A stretch of DNA of 29,599 bases from JAXGPP01 sp964436865 (GCA_964436865.1 CAYTFK010000049.1:1-29599); one strand, 5' to 3'; shown: positions 19,487-29,438, numbered from the stretch's first letter. The notes: generated by a model from the sequence alone, not told the origin. Numbers and translations are program-made.

Positions 19487-21583
19487 ATGTTGAACTGGAA
19501 ATTGGCTGCCATCGTATCGCTCTGGTCGATCCTCTATGGCTCGTCGGCGTCATCGGCGGGCGAAGCCGGCGGGCTCGCCGGCGACGCGGCCCAAGCATCC
19601 ACCACGCCCTACTTCCGCATCACCGTGGTGGATGAGGAAACCGGGCGCGGCATTCCGCTTGTCCGCCTCGCCACCACCAACCGCGCCGAATACTGGACCG
19701 ACAGCGCCGGCGTGGTCGCCTTCTGGGAGCCGGAAATGGTGGGCGCCCAAGTACAGTTGGAGGCGTCAACCTACGGCTACAGCATGCCCCGCAATATGTT
19801 CGGGCAGCAGGCCGTCAACTTCGTTCCCCGCGCCGGCGAGAGCCTCGTCGTCAAGATGCATCGCGACATGATCGCCCAGCGCCTCTACCGCCTCACCGGG
19901 TCGGACATCTACCGCGACAGCCGTATCCTCGGCGACACGACGCCCGAGACCCAGGATCCTTCCCCCATGCCGGTCACCGGCATGGATAGCGTGGTGACGG
20001 CCGTCTATCGCGGCAAGATGTACTGGATCTGGGGCGACACGGCGGTCTCCGCCACCAACCTCGGCAACTTTCGCGCTACCGGCGCGACCTCCGCGCTGCC
20101 CGGACCGGGCGGCCTCGATCCCGAAGTGGGCGTCTACTACACCTTCTTCCGCAATCCAGATGGCCGCGTCCGCGGAATGATCAACACCGACCACAACCTC
20201 ACCTGGCTCGGTGGCATGCACGTCGTGCGCGACAGCGACGGCCGCGAGCATCTCTTCACCCATTACGCCAAGATCAAACCCCCGCTGACCGCGTTCGAAA
20301 ACGGCCTCGCGAAGTTCAACGATAGCACCGACCAGTTCGATATCGTCTGGGCGACTCCGGAAGACGCCCGTCTCGATCTCGGCGCCAACCACTTCCGCCA
20401 CAGCGACGGCGGCCGCGATTACTTCTACCAGGACAACCCCTTCCCGTGCATCCGCTGCCGGGCCGATCTCGACTCGATCCAGAATATCTACTCCTATGAG
20501 GGCTTGACCTGTCTCAAGCCCGGCAGCAAGTTCGACGCCTCGTCCGGGCAACTCCTGCGCGACGGCCAGGGCCGTCTCGTCTGGGGCTGGCGGCGCAACA
20601 CCTCGGCGGTCGGCCCCGCGGAAATGAAGAAGCTGATCGACGCCGGGCTGGCCGGCAAAGCCGACGCGCCGTTGGCTCTTCGCGATGCCCAAACCGGCGC
20701 GGAGGTTGCGCCGCATGGCGGATCGGTCTACTGGAACGAACATCGCCAGCGCTGGGTCGCCTGCATGCTCCAGCACTTCGGCACCTCGTTGCTCGGCGAA
20801 GTCTGGTACTTCGAAGGCGATACGCCCGTCGGCCCCTGGATCTACGGCGAGAAGATCATCACCCACACCATCTTCGCCGACGCCGGCCGCGAGAGGCGCG
20901 TCGACGAAGCCCCGCCCGAGGTGGCCGAAACGTACGCCTTCTACAACGTCAAGCACCACCCGGAGTTCGACCGGGAAGCGGGCCGCGTCATCTACCTCGA
21001 AGGCACGTACACAATGACATTCTCCGGCGCGAAACACCCTACTCCCCGCTACGATTACAACCAAGTGATGTACAAGCTCGACCTCGACGACGAGCGCCTG
21101 CGGCTGCCCGTGCCGGTCTACCGGCTCGTCGAAAACAACGGTGGACGGCAGAGCGATTCGGGCTATTACACCAAGGTTGATGTGCCTCGCGACGCTCGCT
21201 TCAACGAGCTCGCCATCCCTTTCTTCGCTCCCGATCGCCCGCGCAAGGGGACCGTGCCCGTTTATCAGGTCCGCCAGGACCAAGGCGCGCGGCTCACTTT
21301 GTCAAAACCGGAAGCCACGACAGACGCCGCAGTCGCTTTCTTCGCCGCGACGCCCGGTGGCGCGGCCGATCGCGGCATGGTGCCGCTCTACGAGTACGCC
21401 GACCCTCAGACCGGCGAGCGGTTCTATAGCGTCAAAGCTTCGCTCGACCCGAGCGAGGACTCTGGCGACACGGTGATCGATGAATTGCCCCGCGACCCTG
21501 GCCGCTTCCGGCGGGCCCAAAAACCGCTCTGCCGCGTCTGGCACAACCCGATCCGCTTCCACCCCTATCGCCTGCGCCCCTGA
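19487..21583 (+). CDS. secreted multi-domain protein with DUF5648-like C-terminus
   Basis: 698 residues; GGAG is 6 nt before the ATG and a Sec signal covers about residues 1-24. Residues ~40-125 (FRITVVDEETGRGIPLVRLA onward) look like a carboxypeptidase-regulatory-like beta-sandwich. Residues ~150-530 read as a propeller-like or DUF4185-like catalytic body, with AVYRGKMYWIWGDTA, GGMHVVRDSDGREHLFTHYA and VYWNEHRQRWVACMLQHFG. Residues ~540-670 hold repeats of the form VPVYRLV, GTVPVYQV, GMVPLYEYADPQTGERFYS, strongly like DUF5648 modules found on surface and glycan-active bacterial proteins. No enzyme class can be assigned. It diverges from the sulfatase fusion and converges on Uma2 with 13 bp between stop codons. 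Confidence 0.8.
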   Translation: MLNWKLAAIVSLWSILYGSSASSAGEAGGLAGDAAQASTTPYFRITVVDEETGRGIPLVRLATTNRAEYWTDSAGVVAFWEPEMVGAQVQLEASTYGYSMPRNMFGQQAVNFVPRAGESLVVKMHRDMIAQRLYRLTGSDIYRDSRILGDTTPETQDPSPMPVTGMDSVVTAVYRGKMYWIWGDTAVSATNLGNFRATGATSALPGPGGLDPEVGVYYTFFRNPDGRVRGMINTDHNLTWLGGMHVVRDSDGREHLFTHYAKIKPPLTAFENGLAKFNDSTDQFDIVWATPEDARLDLGANHFRHSDGGRDYFYQDNPFPCIRCRADLDSIQNIYSYEGLTCLKPGSKFDASSGQLLRDGQGRLVWGWRRNTSAVGPAEMKKLIDAGLAGKADAPLALRDAQTGAEVAPHGGSVYWNEHRQRWVACMLQHFGTSLLGEVWYFEGDTPVGPWIYGEKIITHTIFADAGRERRVDEAPPEVAETYAFYNVKHHPEFDREAGRVIYLEGTYTMTFSGAKHPTPRYDYNQVMYKLDLDDERLRLPVPVYRLVENNGGRQSDSGYYTKVDVPRDARFNELAIPFFAPDRPRKGTVPVYQVRQDQGARLTLSKPEATTDAAVAFFAATPGGAADRGMVPLYEYADPQTGERFYSVKASLDPSEDSGDTVIDELPRDPGRFRRAQKPLCRVWHNPIRFHPYRLRP

Positions 21584-21596
21584 GCGGCAGCCCCAT

Positions 21597-22280
21597 CTAT
21601 GGCGAGGCGAGCAGTTCAAACCGCCATCGTCCACGGCGGTTCCGGCGGCGCAAGAGGCGGTAGCGGCGGCCGAGGACCGCCGAGGACAGAAATCCTTCGG
21701 CATCGGCACCGATCGATTCGAACTGCTCCGCACCGCGCCGGTGGATCTGAAAGACGAGATCGTCGCCCCGCGCATCGATAAGCCAATACTCCGCTACGCC
21801 GGCGCGCCAAAAGGCGCGCGGCAGTCGCTGCGTATCCTTGGCCACCGAGCTATCGCTGACGATTTCCACGATGAGATCCGGCCCGCCCTCCAGTTCGACG
21901 AAGCGATCCGGCTCCCCTGTAGTCCTCGGCACCTCCCGTACCCGGCCGCTCTCCAGGGAATCGTCGCTTACGAACACGATGTCGGGTTCCGCCGACAGAT
22001 CGGCCTCAGGTGAAGAGACTCGTGTCCGATCGCTGAACAATTCCCCCTCACCCAATTCCCGCGCTCGCTGACTCAATACACGGATCAGTTCGATCTTTAT
22101 CGCTCCGTGGCAGTAGAGTTCTTCCGGCGACATGTCGATCTCGATGCGCCCATCAATGTAGTCGATCCGCCCCCGCTGCGGAAAATCGTCCGACGTCGCC
22201 CAGGCACGGAAGGCACTGAGCGACCCGACGAGCGGTATTTCGAAGCTTCCGCTTGCTTCCAACAGAACCGCGATTGCCAT
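21597..22280 (-). CDS. Uma2 family (DUF820) PD-(D/E)XK nuclease-like protein
   Basis: 227 residues, cytoplasmic, with no signal or membrane segment. Family landmarks are present: YIDGRIEIDMSPE (41-53), a central acidic site D100 in AEPDIVFVSDD, then E139 in DLIVEIVSDSS, and GVAEYWLIDARGD (161-173). These match the PD-(D/E)XK restriction-endonuclease-like fold of Uma2 proteins, which are very abundant in cyanobacteria and planctomycetes; their biological role is unsettled. The tail beyond residue 185 is Arg-rich (RRYRLLRRRNRRGRWR), which could favour nucleic-acid binding. AGGA lies about 8 nt before the ATG. It follows the PQQ-type gene by 146 bp on the same strand, but nothing links the two functionally. 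Confidence 0.9.
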   Translation of the reverse strand: MAIAVLLEASGSFEIPLVGSLSAFRAWATSDDFPQRGRIDYIDGRIEIDMSPEELYCHGAIKIELIRVLSQRARELGEGELFSDRTRVSSPEADLSAEPDIVFVSDDSLESGRVREVPRTTGEPDRFVELEGGPDLIVEIVSDSSVAKDTQRLPRAFWRAGVAEYWLIDARGDDLVFQIHRRGAEQFESIGADAEGFLSSAVLGRRYRLLRRRNRRGRWRFELLASP

Positions 22281-22426
22281 AACACGTCCTGACAGAATGG
22301 GCCGATTGAGGCCGTCGTGCGGGCCGGAATCACGCCCATTCCATAATATCCCGCGCGCCCCTGGCTCGCCAGTACAGCTTCGAACGAGCCGCCCGTCGTC
22401 AAGGCGCGTGAATCTTGGCTCAGGCC

Positions 22427-25400
22427 TCAGCTCCCCTCGGCCGCGATCTCGATCCCCGAAAGAACCGGCTCCCGCGACGACTTCGGCCGCAGTTCCACCG
22501 TCAATCGGTCGCCGATTGCGATCCGCGGCAGACTCTTGACGACTTCTCGCATCGCGCCTCCCGACTCGGCAACCACATCCAGGTCGCGAAGCACCGTCTG
22601 TCCCTGCAGCACGACATCGAATTTCCGCTCCCCAGGTCGGACATTCGCGTCGGGTTCCAGGAAGTGGAGGCGAACCGTATGGGGCCGCGGCGGGACGGAG
22701 GCGGCCACCGGAGGAGCCGACTTCTTGAGCGCGCTTTCGTCCAACTCAATGAACAGTTTCGGAGCTCCCTTCTCGTCCCCTTCGAAAGCCTTGGCAATCC
22801 GTTTTCCCTTCCCCGTGATCAACAGGGCCAGCGCGTTGCCTTCCTTCCAGCCGGGGCGCGCGGCGATCTCCTGCAAGATGCCGGTCAGGTCGGGCGACTG
22901 CTGCTTCTCCCCCGCGTCTCCCTCTTCAGACCACGACCCCGGTTTCCATTCCACGCTGCTTTGGGTCCGCGCCCGCGACGACACGTCCTTGTCTTTCGCC
23001 GCGAAAGCCGGGGCGTCGTCGACCGCCTGACCCGCCAGAGTGAGGACCGTTGCCTCCGACGATTCCTCGTCGACCTCGAACTGGACATAGGCCTTCTTGA
23101 TCTTCGCTCCCGCCGGCAACGGCACCGACTGGAACCGCAAGCCCACGGTCTGCGGTCCGCCGTCCTCGGTCAGTTCCAGATCGGAGCTGTCCAGACTCAC
23201 CTTTCCTTTGGCGTCTTCCTCGGCGTCGTCTTCGCCGCGGGCGACCGGCACCAGTCGCTTCGCCCCCGCCTCCTCCGGTTTCAACGAAACGCTCAACTGG
23301 CGGAGCCCCTCGGCGCCCGACGCGGCCACCCAGGGCAATACTCCTCCGGCCACGCGCGAGCTGTGATGGCGGAACCAAGTGAGCTCGCCTGCCGCCTGCA
23401 CCGGCAACTCCGGCGAATCGCCGCCGACGCTGGGATACTCCAGCCACAGCGTTCCGTCGCCCGACCGGCGGTCCCCCGGCGCGCCCAGATTCACCCCCAC
23501 TCGGCGCACGGGTGACGGCTGCCCCTTTTCCAGGCGAAACGTGTTGTAGGTCCACATCTCCATGTCGGGCATCGGAACCAGCGCCAGCGAGGTCTGGTTC
23601 TGGTACCCGCACGTGCAGGTCCGCGTGTAGTCGGGTGCGTTCAGCACGCCGTTGGCCGCAATCAGGTTGGAACTGCAGCCCGATTTGAAGCCGCCGAAGT
23701 TTCCCGTGCCGCAGTGCGTCGCCAGGTCGTAGAATCCGGCCGCGCCGGAGCGGAACGTCAACAGGTGCTCGCTCGCCACCGCCGTGTTGCAGCCGTAGGT
23801 CCGTGTGAACGACCAGGGGACCTTCTCGCCGGTCAGCGGATGCTCAATCGTGGCCGGCTCGCCGTCCAGCAGCCGGAATGCGCCCTGCGAGGCCTTGTAG
23901 CTCGTCGTGTTGGTGATGATCAAATCATTGTGCAGGATGCACGGACCGGCGTATTTCAGCTTCGGATTCTCCCACACCACCGTGCCGTCGGCGCCGCGGC
24001 GAGTCAGCATTCCCGCAGACGCTTCGTCCGGACTGCGGTCGCCGGCCGCGGAGCCTGCCTCGAGCAGCATGTCGTGCCGCTCGGAATACCCGAGCCAGGT
24101 GCCAAACACCTTTTCGTTCTGTTCCCAGACGACTTTGCCGCTCCGCGCGTCCAGGGCGATGAGCCGGTAGGCAGGCAACGACGCTCCGCGCCGGCGGTAC
24201 TGGTCCTCGACGCGTTTCGGAAGCTTGTCGAGGCAATAGATCCGTCCGCCTCCCGCCACGATGCCGTTGTTCAAGAAACTGTGCGTCGCGTCGACCTGCC
24301 ACAGGATCTCGCCGGTGTGCCGGTCGAATGCCAGCAGGCCGAGGCTGCCGTTGATGTCGGGCGACCAGGCAACGCCCCGCTTCCCCTCAGGCGTGTACTT
24401 GTAGCCCAAGCGATCCGAGTAATTGCCGAACCCCGTGCCGGCCAGCAGCAGGTTCTCATAAACGCCGACGTATGCCCACGCCGGCGGCTCGCCTCCCTCC
24501 TTCGCCGGCAGCTCAAACTCGCGCAGCGTCTCCCCGCTCGAGTTATCCAACACCAGGCAGCGGCTGCCGATCACCAGGTACACCCCTTCCGCGGTGGCCA
24601 CGTAGTTCGTCCCCCGGGCGTTGGCTCCGGGAATGTGCACCTGGTTGTACGCGGTGCTCAGCGGCGTCTCCGCGTAGGTGTCGTCGTGGTAAATATTGAA
24701 TGTCCCCAGGTCCTCGAAGTCTCGCTTCCACAGAACGCGGCCGGTGTAGACGTCGCGCGCGCTGAGGCAGTTCATCCCCTGTATGAATAGCCTTCCCCCC
24801 ACCACCTGCTCGCTCGGCCCGTGGCCGTGCCGCGGCAGAACATCGAGATTCGAATTGCCGCCGAACCATAGCAGCCCCAGCGGCAGCTTCACGCGCTGGT
24901 CGTTCGACTTCACCGAATTGGCAATGTCGCCGTAGGCGTGCGTCCAGTCGGCCGCCCCCGGCAGCGGGCCCTCGCGGGATACCAGTACCACCTGGCTGTG
25001 GCGAGTGACCTCGGCGCTGGCAAGATTCCCCTTCCGGACTCGCTGCTCGATGATGTCGGCCTGCTTCTCCGCCGCCCACCACAGCTTTCCACCGTACGGG
25101 CGCAGCGACTCGTACAGCCGCGCCAGTTGCGCGGGTTGCGTGAGCGATTCGACCTGCGACGGCCCAACTACCATCAGGCTGGCCATGTAAAGCGGTGGCG
25201 CGAATGAAGCCAGGTCACCTTGATGCACCACGACCCGGCTGCCGTACAGGCCGGCTTCATCCAGCCGGCGGCGGAGCGCGTTGACCCGCGCCGCATCCGG
25301 ATCGACCACAACCACGTGGAGGTCCGAAGCCGCAGCAACCGCTCCCAACAGCGGCGAGTCGTCGGCCCCTAGCCACAGCGCATACCCCTCGCGCACGCCC

Positions 25401-26800
25401 GTCTTCTCGAGCAACTGCTCCGCACGGGCCTTGTCCTCCGCAGCCGGCTCGATCGCCCGCGGCTCCTGCTCCCAGTGCGATGGCTCGCCCGACGGCTTGC
25501 CATAGGCCATGATCCGGCCGTCCAGCGTCACCGCGATGAGCATGCCGTCGGTGGCCAGGAGGCGCCGGATCTCGCCGCCGGCGGGAAGCGACCAGGCGAT
25601 CCGGCCGGGTTGCCCGTCCTGCGGCGGTTCGACCGCGCAGATCGACTCCGCATTGGCCGCATAGAATCGCCTCCCCGCCTTGATCAGATCGCTCCGGCCG
25701 TCGGCAATGACCTGCCACTTGGTGAGCTTGTCGGGCCCGAAGGCCTGGATCGCCGAGGGGGGCGTCTTGCCGTCTTTCTCTTCCGGGGTGCTCGCCGCAA
25801 AGGCAAAGCCGTCGGCCAGCACCGGCTCGTTGATCTTCAACCCGCCATCCTTGCCGTCGGCCAGCTTCCGGGCGGTCGTGCCGCGCAACCGCGTGTGAAC
25901 GAAGTACCGCGTCGCATCGGCGGCGACAAACGAACCCCCTTCTCCCTTGCCGCCGAAATCGAAAAAGAGCGGCTTGCCCGTGTGACGGTCGAAGGCCGCC
26001 GGACACGAGCGTCCGCCGGGTACCAGCAGCACGTCTCCCGCCACCACCAACTGCCCCTGCGGGGCGACTCCCGCAAAGGCCGGCGCGGCGTGCGGCTGCT
26101 TGATGAAGTCGGCGCCGGTCGCGTCGTTCACCCACCGCATTTCGCCGGTTCGCGCGTCCAGCGCATAGATAAACGTCCCCATGAACGGCCAGATGCTGGC
26201 GGCGAAATAGACCGTGCCGTCGTGCGCCACCGGTCCTCCGCGCGCGGGCCAGGCGGAGATGACCCGGCGGTTTCCGATGGCCTTCTGCGGCGAGGGGCCG
26301 CCGCGAAACCGCCACAGCAGGCGCCCGTCGGCGGCCGCGAGGCAATACAGGTAGCCGTCGTCGCTGCAGAAATACACGCGGTCTTCATAACAGACCGGGG
26401 CGAACCGCACCGGGCCATCGGCGTAGAACCGCCACAGTTCGTCCCCCGTCCGGCAGTCGAGGGCCACGATCTTGTCGGAGTCGTTGAACGGCACGAACAG
26501 CTTCCCGCCGGCCCCCACCGGCTCGAAGATCGTGTCGTAGGGCATCATGTCCTGGTTGAGCGGATCGTCCCAGACCGGCACGCGCGGCGTGTACTGCCTC
26601 GACCAGACCAGCTCCAACCGGTCGGGAAGATCCTCCGCCGACGCGGCCGTGTGGCCCGCGTCGTGCCGCCACTGCGGCCAGTCGGCACGCGCCACAGGCG
26701 CGGCCAGAAGGCCGGCACCCGCCGCCGCGAGGATAGCCAGCCACGCCCATACCCGATCAACGCTGCGCCAGGCCGCAAGGCGACGCCGTCTCATAATCAT
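22427..26800 (-). CDS. secreted double PQQ-like propeller with methyltransferase-like insert and malectin-like C-terminus
   Basis: 1457 residues. ATGs at 26800 and 26794 are both possible (GGAG lies 6 nt before the second). A Sec signal ends near residue 39, followed by the typical DWPQWRHDAGHTAAS opening. Residues ~40-440 form a PQQ-type (pyrrolo-quinoline-quinone-like) propeller with blades such as IVALDCRTGDELWRF and LYCLAAADGRLLWRF. Residues ~450-620 resemble a Rossmann methyltransferase: YALWLGADDSPLLGAV, VVVVDPDAARVNALRRRL and VVHQGDLASF. A second propeller follows (~640-1150; LIALDARSGKVVWEQNEKVF). Residues ~1200-1350 look like a DNRLRE/CBM-like beta-sandwich. Residues ~1370-1457 (HTVRLHFLEPDANVRPGERK) resemble malectin, a carbohydrate-binding fold. 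PQQ binding is not proven; such propellers often act as scaffolds. Confidence 0.87.
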   Translation of the reverse strand: MIMRRRRLAAWRSVDRVWAWLAILAAAGAGLLAAPVARADWPQWRHDAGHTAASAEDLPDRLELVWSRQYTPRVPVWDDPLNQDMMPYDTIFEPVGAGGKLFVPFNDSDKIVALDCRTGDELWRFYADGPVRFAPVCYEDRVYFCSDDGYLYCLAAADGRLLWRFRGGPSPQKAIGNRRVISAWPARGGPVAHDGTVYFAASIWPFMGTFIYALDARTGEMRWVNDATGADFIKQPHAAPAFAGVAPQGQLVVAGDVLLVPGGRSCPAAFDRHTGKPLFFDFGGKGEGGSFVAADATRYFVHTRLRGTTARKLADGKDGGLKINEPVLADGFAFAASTPEEKDGKTPPSAIQAFGPDKLTKWQVIADGRSDLIKAGRRFYAANAESICAVEPPQDGQPGRIAWSLPAGGEIRRLLATDGMLIAVTLDGRIMAYGKPSGEPSHWEQEPRAIEPAAEDKARAEQLLEKTGVREGYALWLGADDSPLLGAVAAASDLHVVVVDPDAARVNALRRRLDEAGLYGSRVVVHQGDLASFAPPLYMASLMVVGPSQVESLTQPAQLARLYESLRPYGGKLWWAAEKQADIIEQRVRKGNLASAEVTRHSQVVLVSREGPLPGAADWTHAYGDIANSVKSNDQRVKLPLGLLWFGGNSNLDVLPRHGHGPSEQVVGGRLFIQGMNCLSARDVYTGRVLWKRDFEDLGTFNIYHDDTYAETPLSTAYNQVHIPGANARGTNYVATAEGVYLVIGSRCLVLDNSSGETLREFELPAKEGGEPPAWAYVGVYENLLLAGTGFGNYSDRLGYKYTPEGKRGVAWSPDINGSLGLLAFDRHTGEILWQVDATHSFLNNGIVAGGGRIYCLDKLPKRVEDQYRRRGASLPAYRLIALDARSGKVVWEQNEKVFGTWLGYSERHDMLLEAGSAAGDRSPDEASAGMLTRRGADGTVVWENPKLKYAGPCILHNDLIITNTTSYKASQGAFRLLDGEPATIEHPLTGEKVPWSFTRTYGCNTAVASEHLLTFRSGAAGFYDLATHCGTGNFGGFKSGCSSNLIAANGVLNAPDYTRTCTCGYQNQTSLALVPMPDMEMWTYNTFRLEKGQPSPVRRVGVNLGAPGDRRSGDGTLWLEYPSVGGDSPELPVQAAGELTWFRHHSSRVAGGVLPWVAASGAEGLRQLSVSLKPEEAGAKRLVPVARGEDDAEEDAKGKVSLDSSDLELTEDGGPQTVGLRFQSVPLPAGAKIKKAYVQFEVDEESSEATVLTLAGQAVDDAPAFAAKDKDVSSRARTQSSVEWKPGSWSEEGDAGEKQQSPDLTGILQEIAARPGWKEGNALALLITGKGKRIAKAFEGDEKGAPKLFIELDESALKKSAPPVAASVPPRPHTVRLHFLEPDANVRPGERKFDVVLQGQTVLRDLDVVAESGGAMREVVKSLPRIAIGDRLTVELRPKSSREPVLSGIEIAAEGS

Positions 26801-26881
26801 CTCCAGCCCTTCTGGTGAAGTTCCCGCGTCTCGACATTATTAGATCATGCGGGCCAGAAGCGGGCCAGGGCGATGGCGCAC

Positions 26882-29340
26882 TCACCCTTGCGGCGTGATA
26901 ATTTCCTCCCGGGCCACTTCGTAATCCTTGCCTCGCCAGGTTATCACCGGTTCGCCGAATCCGTGGAAGACACGCAGCTTGCCGGCTGTGCGGAGATCTT
27001 TTCCATCGACTACCCGCACGGTAAACAATGCCCCACCCGGATACTCCCTGCCACCCCACTTGCCGGCGAAGAAGGCGGCGAACTGTGGACCTTCGATGGC
27101 CACTCCCCAGGGCGGCAATTCGACACTGCCGCCGAGTTCCGTTTCGACAGTGGCGGGCTCCTGGCCAAAATTCACCACGACGCTCGTCGCCTGTTCCCCT
27201 TCACCGTATACGGCGCGGCGGACCGAGCGATCTGCCGTGAGGAACTCCAAGCGGCTGAGCCGATCGTAGGCCGTGGCCTCGTGCAACGGCCCCAGCAGTT
27301 CCTGCGTGGTCTTCAGGAAAGCGTCGACCGGGTGCATGCCTTCCGCCCAGCCTCGGTCGGTCCGCGCGTAGCTGGCCTTCGCGTCGCCCGCCGGTTTGCG
27401 ATTCTCGCCCGCCTTTTCCGTAGGACGGGTTTTCAACGCGTCTCCATCTTCCTTCCAGTACAAATGATCGGGCACCGAGTGGTAATAGAGCGGCCGGGCG
27501 CANNNNNNNNNNNNNNNNNNNNNNNNNNNNNNNNNNNNNNNNNNNNNNNNNNNNNNNNNNNNNNNNNNNNNNNNNNNNNNNNNNNNNNNNNNNNNNNNNN
27601 NNCTTCCTTCCAGTACAAATGATCGGGCACCGAGTGGTAATAGAGCGGCCGGGCGCAGAGCGCGTGATGCGCGACGAACTCGGCGGCCTCGTCGGGTGAG
27701 TATCCGTACTTGCCCCAGCAGATCTGGCAGTCGTGATACACCATCTCCCAGAAGGGAATCACCGTCGCGCCGAGTTTCGCCGGGTCGAGGTTGTGGAAGT
27801 ACTTCCCCGACACGCCCGTAAGCCCCTCGAAGAAGTCGCTGTGCGGCAGGGCCCATTCCCGGCCGCACTCGCTGCCGAAGATTCCGAACAGCTTCCGGGC
27901 TTCGTCGCTCAGGCGGATCTTCCAGGCGATGTCGTCGTTGCGGCCGATCGGATGATTCGGATCGGCGCACTCGCGCGGACCGACGGCATACGTCGTGTCG
28001 ATGAAGTAGCTCCACGGAGCGAACAGCCGCTGGATCTCCGGCAGGTTCTGCGGCCGCATGGCCAGTTCGACCTGCTTCGGCGCGCAGACCATGTACGCCC
28101 GGCCGCCCAGCCACCGCCCGCCCTGGATCAAGGAGCCGTCGGGCTTCTTCTCGATCATCGCCGGATCCCAGCTCTTCGCGTCGCGGTACATGTCCTGGTA
28201 GTTGTCGTGCAGGCAGGCCACGTAGTCGAGCGCCTGGATCCGCCGCACCGCGTCGGCCAGTGCCTCGTTTCCACCACACTCCGGGTTGGCGGGCAGGTTG
28301 TCGGGATGCCGGCAGTCGTAGCCTCCCTCGGTCCAGCCGCCGATCATGAACAGGCAGCGGCCGATCCCCACGTCGCGATGCAGGTGCTCGGCGATCGCCG
28401 CGGCCTCGTCGAACGTCCACCGCACGCGGACCGACTCCTCGGCGGTGCTCTCCTCGTTCATCCGCCGCGCCAGGCACGTCCAGAGCTTGAAGTCGGCAGC
28501 GCCGATCATCCGTTCCACGTGCGGGTTCCGCTTGATCTTCTCACGCAGCGTCACCGCCTTGCCTTTCTGCTCGGCAATGCGGCGGTAGCCGGCGGCCAGC
28601 GTGTTCCAGTCTCCCTTGCCTAGCGGCGTGAGGCGGATCGCGCGGGCCGACCGCCGCAGGTCGAAGCCGACGCTGAGCCGCTGCGCGCCGCCGGCCCCGT
28701 CGGGCAGCACGCTCTTGAGCTGGGCGAACGTGTAGGCGTCGTCCCAGGTCACGAGCAGGGCGGAAGATCGCTTCACCAGGCCGACCATGTTCATGTGGCA
28801 GCCTTCGTAGTCCGACGTGCCGAACGTCTGCGAGAAGGCGACGCCGCTGGCGGCCGGAATCAAGAGCCCCTCGCGGCACGGCACCACCGCGTAGCCCTCA
28901 TCCGCCGAGGTCACCGCAAGTGCGTCGTCGAGCACCCGAACGTCGCCCAGCGATTCGCCTTCGTAGCGAATCTCGAGCGACCGGCCGTCGTCGACTGCTT
29001 CGAACGTCACCGCCGCGCCGCCGGCCGCCTCGAGCCGCAGCGACGTTTCGTTCGCCGCATCCTTCTCGAACGATTCGGGAAGCCCCGCGGCCGCACCCGG
29101 CCCGGCTGCACCTTCGCTCGGCCACCGCACGCCCGACGCCTTGTCGACGAGCGACCACGCACCGCTCTCTGAATCGATCTCGACGCGCATGGCTGGGGTT
29201 TCGAGCACCCGCGTCTCGGCACTGGCCGCGGCCGCACCCCAGAACGCGGCGGCAATGGCCAGTAGCGCCGCCAGCCCGAAGGCCCGATAGCGAGACGGTC
29301 GAACGTCGGCCGCTTTGGATGTTGCCGGTTGCCTGTTCAT
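26882..29340 (-). CDS. secreted glycoside-hydrolase-like protein (DUF5696/GH101-like), interrupted by a scaffold gap
   Basis: The gene is drawn over a 100-N gap. Deleting the gap plus one copy of the flanking 55-bp repeat (27448-27602) joins the two halves in one frame of 768 codons, 767 residues plus stop. GAGGAG is 7 nt before the ATG, and a Sec signal spans about residues 18-41. Residues ~42-270 look like an N-terminal beta-sandwich. A barrel follows with LFMIGGWTEGGYDCRHPDN, CLHDNYQDMYRDAKSW (376-391), SYFIDTTYAVGP (D448) and FGSECGREWALPHSDFFEG (E491), the order of an acidic pair seen in retaining barrel hydrolases. It resembles DUF5696 and, more loosely, GH101. After the join, ALCARPLYYHSVPDHLYW leads to a C-terminal beta domain with FGQEPATVETELG. 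Substrate unknown. It heads the minus-strand group with the PQQ and Uma2 genes. Confidence 0.75.
27448..27657. repeat. artefactual 55-bp direct repeat flanking the gap
   Basis: The 55 bases at 27448-27502 and 27603-27657 are identical, with the Ns between. Both copies encode the same LYYHSVPDHLYWKE segment on the minus strand. Exact identity ending at the N boundary is what overlapping contig ends of a de Bruijn graph assembly (k=55) look like, not a biological duplication. Confidence 0.85.
27503..27602. other. assembly gap of 100 N
   Basis: Exactly 100 undetermined bases, the conventional placeholder for a gap of unknown size. It lies inside the GH-like gene. The bases on both sides are identical over 55 bp (27448-27502 and 27603-27657), so the contigs overlap and no sequence is probably missing. 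Confidence 0.97.
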
Positions 29341-29438
29341 ACGACTGCTCCTCTGGTGCGATATGCCGTCACGTCATCTTTCCGCCGCGACGTGCCCAAT
29401 GTAACCCGTGGCTCGCCGCGATGCCACCGAACCGCCCC
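29341..29438. promoter_or_regulatory. upstream region of the GH-like gene
   Basis: About 100 bp between the repeat array and the start codon at 29340. It holds the ribosome site GAGGAG (minus strand, near 29348-29353) and must hold the promoter, unless transcription starts beyond the repeats. I see no clear -35/-10 pair. Confidence 0.35.

Noticed and set aside
27448..27657. Direct repeat around the gap as the target-site duplication of an insertion element
   Set aside because: 55 bp is far longer than usual target duplications, the copies end exactly at the Ns, and collapsing them restores the frame. Contig overlap explains everything.
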